Shown here piece after piece: positions 1 to 4,519 of a stretch of 11,135 bases of DNA (position 1 is its first letter; every line of letters begins with the position of its first letter). Below the pieces are notes generated by a model that was not told where the DNA came from, ran no database searches, and saw only the letters and a list, made by a program, of their open reading frames with translations. The position numbers and the translations under genes were made by a program. This stretch comes from an uncultured Eubacterium sp. GTDB lineage: Bacteria; Bacillota_A; Clostridia; Lachnospirales; Lachnospiraceae. Where the stretch lies: assembly GCA_947653505.1 (NCBI GenBank), contig CANTHI010000068.1, forward strand, positions 1 to 11,135. Reading direction: 5' to 3'.

Positions 1-13
1 GCCCTGTTTCATT

Positions 14-62
14 GTTCCGGTTTCCAGAATGTAAGAAGCTCTAAGTATTCTGGAATAGGAAC
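14..62. other. Imperfect inverted repeat / hairpin at window edge
   Basis: TTCCAGAAT at 22-30 is perfectly complementary to ATTCTGGAA at 47-55, with a 16-nt loop. After a small internal loop the pairing resumes with GTTCC (14-18) against GGAAC (58-62). No run of T follows, so it does not look like an ordinary intrinsic terminator. The 11-mer starting CCAGAATG at 24-34 recurs at 103-113. It may be the end of an upstream gene's untranslated region or a small structured RNA; the window edge prevents a decision. Nothing in 1-130 looks convincingly coding. Confidence 0.45.
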
Positions 63-159
63 AGGCAGACAGATCCCCACCTCCCATCCGGCGTCCGCAC
101 AGCCAGAATGTAACACTTTTAAGTAATTTGTGAAAATAAAATAAAGAAGCACGATTTTC

Positions 160-188
160 TTGCATGTGAAACAAAAAAGGGGTATACT
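160..188 (+). promoter_or_regulatory. Sigma-A promoter of the NUDIX gene
   Basis: TTGCAT (160-165) and TATACT (183-188) are separated by exactly 17 nt, which is close to the vegetative sigma-A consensus. Transcription would start near 195, giving a leader of about 60 nt. That leader contains a 7-bp hairpin: TTTCAGG at 206-212 against CCTGAAA at 225-231, with a 12-nt loop. The ribosome binding site AGGAGG lies at 245-250. Confidence 0.75.
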
Positions 189-257
189 ACTGATTAGTTA
201 TTTGTTTTCAGGTAAAGCTTTCCGCCTGAAACAGGAACCACATCAGGAGGTGTTGTA

Positions 258-710
258 ATGATAGAGGCAACGAGTTGTGGTGGTGTGGTAATATTCCGTG
301 GTAAGATTCTGCTGCTTTATAAAAACTATAAAAACAAGTACGAGGGATGGGTTCTGCCAAAAGGAACCGTTGAGCAGGGCGAGGACTATAAAGAAACCGC
401 AGCCCGCGAGGTACTGGAAGAGACTGGTGTGAGTGCGGCGATTATCAAATACATTGGTAAAAGCCAGTATACTTTTAATGTACCGGAGGATACAGTGGAA
501 AAGGAAGTTCACTGGTATCTTATGATGGCGGACAATTATTACAGCAAGCCACAATGGGAAGAATATTTTGTGGACTCCGGTTACTATAAGTTTCATGAAG
601 CTTACCATCTGCTGAAATTTTCCAATGAAAAGCAGATACTGGAACAGGCTTATAATGAATATCTCAGCTTGAAAAAGAGTAATCTGTGGGGAAGCAAAAA
701 ATATTTTTAA
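258..710 (+). CDS. NUDIX hydrolase
   Basis: A 150-residue NUDIX pyrophosphohydrolase, expected to hydrolyse a nucleoside diphosphate linked to another group using Mg2+ or Mn2+. The complete NUDIX box is present: G36, then five residues, E42, then seven residues, R50-E51-V-L-E54-E55-T-G57-V. All catalytic glutamates are therefore intact. The run around WVLPKG (31-36) just before the box resembles the diadenosine-polyphosphate hydrolase branch. The true substrate cannot be read from sequence. The ATG at 258 follows AGGAGG (245-250) by 7 nt, so the start is secure. Length is normal for a single-domain member. It appears to be a single-gene unit with its own sigma-A promoter upstream and a hairpin terminator downstream. 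The family assignment is near certain; the specificity is unknown. Confidence 0.93.
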   Translation: MIEATSCGGVVIFRGKILLLYKNYKNKYEGWVLPKGTVEQGEDYKETAAREVLEETGVSAAIIKYIGKSQYTFNVPEDTVEKEVHWYLMMADNYYSKPQWEEYFVDSGYYKFHEAYHLLKFSNEKQILEQAYNEYLSLKKSNLWGSKKYF

Positions 711-727
711 GGATCCGCAAGAACTGG

Positions 728-756
728 CAAAAGGACTGGGCTATTCAGTCCTTTTG
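728..756 (+). terminator. Hairpin terminator after the NUDIX gene
   Basis: CAAAAGGACTG (728-738) pairs perfectly with CAGTCCTTTTG (746-756) across a 7-nt loop, starting 17 nt after the NUDIX stop. The T-run is short and lies inside the stem, so efficiency is uncertain. The symmetry would also let it work from the other strand. The core AAAAGGACTG/CAGTCCTTTT is reused in the terminator at 8329-8380. Confidence 0.7.
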
Positions 757-768
757 TAAGAGACTGGT

Positions 769-800
769 GTATCCACATATATCCATAAAAGGATAGAATA
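769..800 (+). promoter_or_regulatory. Possible forespore sigma-F-like promoter (tentative)
   Basis: GGATAGAATA at 791-800 matches the sigma-F -10 pattern GGnnAnAHTR at every fixed position. The upstream GTATC at 769-773 matches four of five bases of a GYATA -35, but the 17-nt gap is about 2 nt longer than usual. It was considered because the downstream genes include a GerW-family spore gene and its DUF2953 partner, which are forespore genes in Bacillus subtilis. No better promoter is visible before 949. This is a weak prediction. Confidence 0.3.
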
Positions 801-860
801 TACAACAAAAAATAAGACGTATCCTGCGTCCATTACAAAAGCAGTTTCCAATGGATGTTT

Positions 861-895
861 ACCGTAACAGGTCAGATGCTATGGACTGTTACGGT
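861..895. repeat. Perfect 10-bp inverted repeat in the leader of the 949 gene
   Basis: ACCGTAACAG (861-870) and CTGTTACGGT (886-895) are exact reverse complements with a 15-nt loop. No T-run follows, so this is not a standard terminator. A related string, CGTAACAGTTCAGAC, occurs at 3991-4005; it differs from 863-877 (CGTAACAGGTCAGAT) at two positions. It could be an operator, an RNA hairpin, or a fragment of a dispersed intergenic repeat. Confidence 0.6.
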
Positions 896-948
896 CAGGC
901 GGAACGTCGGGCTGGCTGGAAAAAGTATAAATGCCGCAAGGAGTCTGG

Positions 949-1287
949 ATGATTTGGTATGAAAATTTATATATTGGGGAAAGTATCCCTAAGAAAAAAG
1001 CAAAAATCAGACGTTTAAAATGGAAAATTAATCATAATAAGTGCCTTACAAATGCGTTTCTCATTGTACTTTGCAGATATGAGAAAAATCTGCTGGAAAT
1101 TATTCCGGCCAGAGAGCTCTGCCAGAAGGCTTATCCGAAGCAGAATCTGTATATTGTCGGACTGGCGAAAGGTTATGAGGATGCGCTGGAAACAGCGGCA
1201 GGAATTGTCATTGACGTATATAAAAAAACAGGCGGATTTCAGGTGAAACGCTATATTCTGCAGCAAAAGGCAGGTGGCAGTACATGA
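949..1287 (+). CDS. Conserved-looking hypothetical protein, coupled to DUF2953 gene
   Basis: A 112-residue protein with no domain I can name. The ATG at 949 is chosen over the in-frame ATG at 931 because AAGGAG (938-943) sits 5 nt before it. The start is a basic stretch with SIPKKKAK. The second half is soluble-looking and ordered, with IIPARELCQKAYPKQNLY and GLAKGYEDALETAAGIV; no signal peptide or clear membrane span is seen. From memory, similar short proteins occur in Lachnospiraceae next to DUF2953 genes, but I could not check this. Its stop codon overlaps the start of the DUF2953 gene (ATGA, 1284-1287), which indicates translational coupling. Its job is therefore probably tied to DUF2953 and possibly to sporulation. 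The function is unknown. Confidence 0.8.
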   Translation: MIWYENLYIGESIPKKKAKIRRLKWKINHNKCLTNAFLIVLCRYEKNLLEIIPARELCQKAYPKQNLYIVGLAKGYEDALETAAGIVIDVYKKTGGFQVKRYILQQKAGGST

Positions 1288-2729
1288 GAGCGATTGGTTT
1301 GTTTTTGCTGTACCTGTTAAAATTTGCGGGATGGATAGTGTTAATCCTGCTGTTTATTCTTCTTGCAGCCCTGCTGCTTGTGCTGTTTGTACCGGTACGT
1401 TACGAAGTGCTGGCACAAAATACCCGCAGCATGGATCCGCAGCAGAATGATCTGACAGCGAACCTGCGTCTGCAGCTGAAGGTAAACTGGCTGCTGCATC
1501 TGGTACATGTGACGGTCTGCTATGGAGCAGACGGACTCACCAACCGGATCCGGATCTTTGGGCTGGACCTTTCCAAAATGCTTGCAAATCGCGCAAAAAA
1601 GAAAGAGGCAGGACGAAAATCATCTGTACAAAAACGATCTTCAAAAAAACGATCAGATAAGAAACTGTCAGATAAGAAACTGTCAGATAAGAAACTGTCT
1701 GGTGATTCCGGAAAGAACCCGGAAACTGTGGCAGCAAAGCAGAAACCGGTGCAACATCAGCCGGCTGAAGATCAGGCAGGACAGAAAAAGTCCGGAGAAG
1801 AGCAAATATCAGAAAGTGAAAATTTAAATCGTGCAGATTTAATATCAGGAAATGAAAATTTAAATCATGCGGATTTGAAGGAAGAAGACGCAAAACAAAA
1901 GAATGTAAAAGTTCAACATACAGTAATAGCAAATACAAAGGGAACAAATACAAAAGCAGACGATACAGAAATAGAAAATATAAAAGGAACAAGTACAAAA
2001 GTAAGCAATTTAGAAATAGCAAATACAAAGGGAACAAATACAAAAGCAGACGATACAGAAATAGAAGATGCAAACACAGGAAATACAACAAGAAAAAACA
2101 GTAAAGGAAACAGAAACGAAGAAGAAAACAACGAAAACAGCCAAAAAAGAGGTCCTAAAAATACAGAATACAGACAAAAGAATTACAAAAGAAAAAGCAA
2201 AAGAAAAACAAAAAACAGTATAACCCCGGATACGGACACAGAAAATGCAGGCAAAACAAAGCATTGGAAATCCGGCAGTCGTATACACAAAAAAACGCAA
2301 ACAAAAGAGAAGCATGCAGATGCATCCAGGCAGGGAATATTCAGTAAAATCCGTTTCTGGTACCAGCGTGTGCGCAAGGAGATTACAGACGAAGTCAACC
2401 AGCATGCGCTCAGCCATTTTTGGAGAGAGCTTTTAAAACTGCTGAAAAGCTATAAGCCCAGAAAGCTAAAGGCCGATGTGTCCTTTTCACTGGCAGATCC
2501 GGCGCTTACCGGTACCGTAACCGGCGTTTTCAGCATGATGCCATTGCTATACCGTTATCCATGCAGGATCGTTCCGGATTTTACTTCGGAAAAGCTGTAT
2601 GTAGAAGGAGAGATTCTGGCGCGCGGCAGAGTGACCGTACTGGTATTTTTACTCAGTGTTCTGCGGCTGCTTCGGGATAAAGAATTTATGCATGTTGTCC
2701 GCAGACTGATGAAGCGGGAGCGAGCATAA
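1284..2729 (+). CDS. DUF2953 membrane protein (YtfI-like) with large repetitive insert
   Basis: A 481-residue protein with three parts. Residues about 5-36 form a very hydrophobic N-terminal membrane segment, followed by a short conserved stretch to about 100. Residues about 101-345 are a low-complexity Lys/Asn/Thr/Glu-rich insert. Residues about 353-481 carry the recognisable DUF2953 end, including LKADVSFSLADPALTG (395-410), VPDF and LYVEGEI. The family is typically much shorter, so the insert is the unusual part. It holds three exact 15-bp copies encoding SDKKL (residues 124-138) and three 15-residue units starting at residues 215, 230 and 245. The gene overlaps the upstream gene by ATGA and precedes the GerW gene by 73 nt. 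This matches the ytfI-ytfJ pairing of Bacillus subtilis, suggesting a sporulation role. The molecular function is unknown. Confidence 0.85.
   Translation: MRAIGLFLLYLLKFAGWIVLILLFILLAALLLVLFVPVRYEVLAQNTRSMDPQQNDLTANLRLQLKVNWLLHLVHVTVCYGADGLTNRIRIFGLDLSKMLANRAKKKEAGRKSSVQKRSSKKRSDKKLSDKKLSDKKLSGDSGKNPETVAAKQKPVQHQPAEDQAGQKKSGEEQISESENLNRADLISGNENLNHADLKEEDAKQKNVKVQHTVIANTKGTNTKADDTEIENIKGTSTKVSNLEIANTKGTNTKADDTEIEDANTGNTTRKNSKGNRNEEENNENSQKRGPKNTEYRQKNYKRKSKRKTKNSITPDTDTENAGKTKHWKSGSRIHKKTQTKEKHADASRQGIFSKIRFWYQRVRKEITDEVNQHALSHFWRELLKLLKSYKPRKLKADVSFSLADPALTGTVTGVFSMMPLLYRYPCRIVPDFTSEKLYVEGEILARGRVTVLVFLLSVLRLLRDKEFMHVVRRLMKRERA
1653..1697 (+). repeat. Three exact 15-bp tandem repeats (SDKKL)
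   Basis: TCAGATAAGAAACTG occurs three times head to tail at 1653-1667, 1668-1682 and 1683-1697, in frame, encoding three SDKKL units inside the DUF2953 gene. Perfect identity suggests recent or continuing copy-number change. Confidence 0.95.
1926..2060 (+). repeat. Three 45-bp tandem units inside the DUF2953 gene
   Basis: Units 1926-1970, 1971-2015 and 2016-2060 each encode 15 residues of the pattern I-x-N-x-KGT-x-TK-x-x-x-x-E. Units 1 and 3 encode the same peptide, IANTKGTNTKADDTE, and 1925-1976 is identical to 2015-2066 over 52 bp. Unit 2 is diverged (IENIKGTSTKVSNLE). The pattern suggests in-frame duplication of a 90-bp pair of units. Confidence 0.93.
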
Positions 2730-2802
2730 TCTGTGATTCAGGGATGAGTCTGGAAGGGCGTGCCACAACAGGCGCGAAAGAACAATAACAGGAGGTATTC
2801 AG

Positions 2803-3231
2803 ATGTCAGACAATAGTTTCAGCACCACTGTCGCATCCTTATTTAAGGGAATGGACAGCTTTATTTCAACCAAAACCGTAGTGGGGGATGCCGTTCATAT
2901 CGGAGAAACGATTATTCTGCCGCTCGTAGATGTAACTTTTGGCGTGGGAGCAGGTGCGTTTTCCGGCGAAAACAAAAATAATGGCGGCGGCGGTATGGGT
3001 GGAAAGATTACGCCAAGCGCAGTGCTGGTGATTCAGAACGGTACTACAAAGCTGGTAAATGTAAAAAATCAGGATGGAATCACAAAGATTCTGGATATGA
3101 TTCCGGATTTTGTAAATAAATTTACGTCCAAAGACAAACAGCCGCAGGCAGATTCCGAGGCGCAGAAAAAAGCAGCGCAGGAGCTGGAAAACCAGCTGGG
3201 AGACGCACTGGATGAAAAAATATCAGAATAA
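2803..3231 (+). CDS. GerW/YtfJ-family sporulation protein
   Basis: A 142-residue protein of the spore YtfJ/GerW family. In Bacillus subtilis the member is made in the forespore and is needed for normal germinant response and dormancy. The conserved core covers about residues 8-108: the opening LFKGMDSFISTKTVVGDAV, then GETIILPLVDVTFGVGAGAF, a glycine-rich turn around 60-67, and ITPSAVLVIQNG. A charged, probably disordered tail follows from 109. No signal peptide is seen. The ATG follows AGGAGG (2790-2795) by 7 nt. It is downstream of the DUF2953 gene in the same direction with no terminator between, so the two are probably cotranscribed. The family call is confident; the physiological role is by analogy. 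Confidence 0.92.
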   Translation: MSDNSFSTTVASLFKGMDSFISTKTVVGDAVHIGETIILPLVDVTFGVGAGAFSGENKNNGGGGMGGKITPSAVLVIQNGTTKLVNVKNQDGITKILDMIPDFVNKFTSKDKQPQADSEAQKKAAQELENQLGDALDEKISE

Positions 3232-3384
3232 AATCAGAATGGTATTTCAATTGTCATTTTTCGATTGCTCATAGAAAAATTTGGTGGGAGGGGTGCAAGT
3301 GGCTGTAATCCTCATTAAGCTTTGCATCGGACAATTGACTGATTGCTAATAAATCTCAAAAGCTGATTTGCGGGCAGAGATTTT
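3232..3384. other. Intergenic stretch with diffuse repeats and a hairpin, no gene
   Basis: CAATTGTC (3248-3255) is the reverse complement of GACAATTG (3330-3337). GATTGCT recurs directly at 3263-3269 and 3341-3347. A hairpin TTTGCGGG (3367-3374) against CCCGCAAA (3388-3395) could end gerW transcription but has no T-run; its right arm also lies just past the stop of the small minus-strand gene. A 16-codon GTG reading frame with a GGGAGG upstream (3299-3349) is too small to claim as a gene. Confidence 0.4.
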
Positions 3385-3522
3385 CTACCCGCAAAACAGA
3401 TTATAGCCGCAGATTAAAAGCAGAGAAATAATCAGTCCGGCGAGCCATACATTTTCCAAAAACAGCATAATGACCATGCCAACCGCGATCCAGAACATGG
3501 CAAATCCACATATTTTTTTCAT
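3385..3522 (-). CDS. Small two-segment membrane protein (45 residues)
   Basis: Reading the minus strand from ATG at 3522 to TAG at 3385 gives 45 residues: start MKKICGFAMFWIAVGMVIML, a short polar link FLENVWLAG around 21-29, and a second hydrophobic run ending CGYNLFCG. Two membrane-spanning segments, about 5-22 and 28-43, joined by a tight loop would make a hairpin in the membrane. The basic MKK start fits the inside-positive rule. From memory, short proteins of this shape (MKK..GF...AVGM....., ending GYNLFC) occur in Clostridia, but no function is known to me. The ribosome binding site is poor (GAAGTGA about 5 nt before the ATG). A TATACT lies on the minus strand at 3564-3569 without a clear -35. 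It follows the rpmB terminator, so it has its own promoter or depends on read-through. Confidence 0.68.
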   Translation of the reverse strand: MKKICGFAMFWIAVGMVIMLFLENVWLAGLIISLLLICGYNLFCG

Positions 3523-3594
3523 AGTTCACTTCGATTCTTACATATCATTGTGCCCCTTTTTATAGTATATGTACCAGTCTGCCAATTAGTCCAC

Positions 3595-3639
3595 AAAAAA
3601 AGCTGCCCGCGGCATTTTACGCAATGCCCGCGGCAGCTT
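3595..3639 (-). terminator. rpmB terminator
   Basis: On the + strand AAGCTGCC (3600-3607) pairs with GGCAGCTT (3632-3639), and GGCATT (3611-3616) with AATGCC (3623-3628). A symmetric 3-by-3 internal loop lies between the two stems and the terminal loop is 6 nt. Seven As at 3595-3601 become a U7 tract when read on the minus strand, directly after the stem. It is placed 24 nt past the rpmB stop, a classic strong intrinsic terminator. Confidence 0.92.
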
Positions 3640-3662
3640 CTTTCCATACGTTCTAAAATATC

Positions 3663-3848
3663 CTACGCTCTTTCCACTTTACCGGATTTTAAGCAGGAAG
3701 TACAAACATATAATCTTTTTGTAGCCCCATTCACCTTGCATCTGACAGATTTGATGTTTGGTTTGAACATTCTGTTAGATCTTCTATGTGAATGGCTCAC
3801 ATTGTTGCCGAAAAGAACGCTTTTTCCACAAACGGAACATTTAGCCAT
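3663..3848 (-). CDS. rpmB: 50S ribosomal protein L28
   Basis: A 61-residue L28 of the large ribosomal subunit. It begins MAKCSVCGKSVLFGNNVSHS and has the typical HRRSNRMFKPNI stretch. Two CxxC pairs (C4/C7 and C49/C52) form the zinc ribbon of the zinc-binding form, so ribosome assembly here would use zinc for this protein. The ATG at 3848 is chosen over an upstream in-frame ATG at 3872. It sits just after AAGGAGG on the minus strand (CCTCC at 3856-3860) and gives the standard family start. The gene is monocistronic, with its own promoter (3923-3951) and terminator (3595-3639). It is divergent from the asp23-like gene, an arrangement shared with the rpmB/yloU region of Bacillus subtilis. Confidence 0.97.
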   Translation of the reverse strand: MAKCSVCGKSVLFGNNVSHSHRRSNRMFKPNIKSVRCKVNGATKRLYVCTSCLKSGKVERA

Positions 3849-3922
3849 AGGAACACCTCCTTGCGTGATCAAGTGTTTTAACTTCTGAAATCTGACGGTA
3901 ATCTCAGACTTACAACATGATT

Positions 3923-3951
3923 ATTCTATCAGAAGAGATACATAAATGCAA
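3923..3951 (-). promoter_or_regulatory. Sigma-A promoter of rpmB
   Basis: On the minus strand TTGCAT (3946-3951) and TAGAAT (3923-3928) are spaced by 17 nt, a good sigma-A promoter. The transcript would start near 3916, leaving a leader of about 70 nt before the rpmB start. No ribosomal-protein autoregulatory structure is obvious in that leader. Confidence 0.78.
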
Positions 3952-3980
3952 GGAAAAATTCCAGAAAAATTCAAATTTTG

Positions 3981-4008
3981 TGTTACTATGCGTAACAGTT
4001 CAGACAGG
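3981..4008. repeat. TGTTAC/GTAACA inverted repeat, related to 861-895
   Basis: TGTTAC (3981-3986) and GTAACA (3992-3997) are inverted around a 5-nt centre, and the string runs on as GTTCAGACAGG. The part CGTAACAGTTCAGAC (3991-4005) differs from 863-877 at two positions. It lies between the divergent rpmB and asp23 promoters. It is either an operator-like palindrome or a fragment of a dispersed repeat. Confidence 0.45.
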
Positions 4009-4090
4009 ATGTTATATATTGGCTATGCGGACGCCGGTATATTTTTTTGAATAATGTAAAAATTATGTTTTCTTTTTGCGCAAAAGCGGT

Positions 4091-4096
4091 TATAAT
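4091..4096 (+). promoter_or_regulatory. -10 element (TATAAT) for the asp23-yloV-recG operon
   Basis: A perfect TATAAT lies about 50 nt before the first start codon. The -35 region at the right distance (around 4066-4073, T-rich) is poor, so promoter strength may depend on an activator or upstream T-tracts. It is the only plausible operon promoter seen between 3950 and 4147. Confidence 0.55.
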
Positions 4097-4146
4097 ATTT
4101 TCTAACTAGTTTTTTATGAATGAATTGGAACGATTGGAGGTATGCT

Positions 4147-4506
4147 ATGAAAGGGCAGTTTGAAAATGAATATGGCAGGGTGGTCATCGGAAGCGAAGTG
4201 ATTGCGACTTATGCGGGATCTGTTGCGGTAGAATGCTTTGGGATTGTCGGAATGGCTGCGGTTAATGTAAAGGACGGCATTGTAAGATTACTGAAAAAAG
4301 ACTATCTGACACATGGGATTAATGTGGTTATTGAGGAGAACAATGAGATTACGATTAATTTTCATGTCATTATTTCCTATGGTGTCAGCATCAGCACGGT
4401 GACGGACAACCTGATCAGTACGGTCAGATATCGTGTAGAAGAATTCACAGGAATGCACATTAAAAAAATCAACATTTTTGTTGAAGGCGTGCGCGTGATC
4501 GATTAA
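4147..4506 (+). CDS. Asp23/Gls24-family protein (YloU-like)
   Basis: A 119-residue Asp23/Gls24 (alkaline-shock-protein-like) family member. It opens MKGQFENEYGRVVIGSEVIA, the usual family beginning, followed by AGSVAVECFGIVGMA and VKDGIVRLL. The second half is an alternating strand and helix pattern ending INIFVEGVRVID. No membrane segment or signal is present. The family has been linked to cell-envelope stress, but this short YloU branch has no firm role. The ATG at 4147 is preferred over an in-frame ATG at 4120 because GGAGG (4136-4140) is 6 nt before it. The next gene starts 13 nt after the stop, so the two are cotranscribed. The yloU-yloV pair is a conserved Firmicutes arrangement. Confidence 0.93.
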   Translation: MKGQFENEYGRVVIGSEVIATYAGSVAVECFGIVGMAAVNVKDGIVRLLKKDYLTHGINVVIEENNEITINFHVIISYGVSISTVTDNLISTVRYRVEEFTGMHIKKINIFVEGVRVID

Positions 4507-4519
4507 GGAGGAGTTGGAA

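Noticed and set aside
1..126. Open frame from the window edge to TAA at 124-126
   Set aside because: Its translation has no recognisable features and the region folds as a hairpin; too little to call a gene.
243..608. 121-codon minus-strand reading frame opposite the NUDIX gene
   Set aside because: It is antisense to a clear NUDIX gene and lacks a ribosome site or recognisable motif.
959..961. Alternative start ATG-AAA-ATT-TAT for the 949 gene with a possible one-base frameshift
   Set aside because: The frame from ATG 949 has a well-placed ribosome site and already reads into YIGESIPKKKAK, so no frameshift is needed.
1537..2091. 184-codon minus-strand frame opposite the DUF2953 insert
   Set aside because: Its Leu/Phe/Tyr-rich translation is simply the complement of A-rich repeats; there is no start signal or family resemblance.
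3299..3349. 16-codon GTG frame behind GGGAGG
   Set aside because: A ribosome-like site alone is weak support at this size; no promoter or conservation can be shown here.
3550..3888. 112-codon plus-strand frame over rpmB
   Set aside because: It covers rpmB and its terminator in antisense, so it is a shadow.
4142..4150. ATG-CTA-TGA dipeptide frame overlapping the asp23 start
   Set aside because: It is 1 nt from GGAGG, too close for initiation, and is probably chance.
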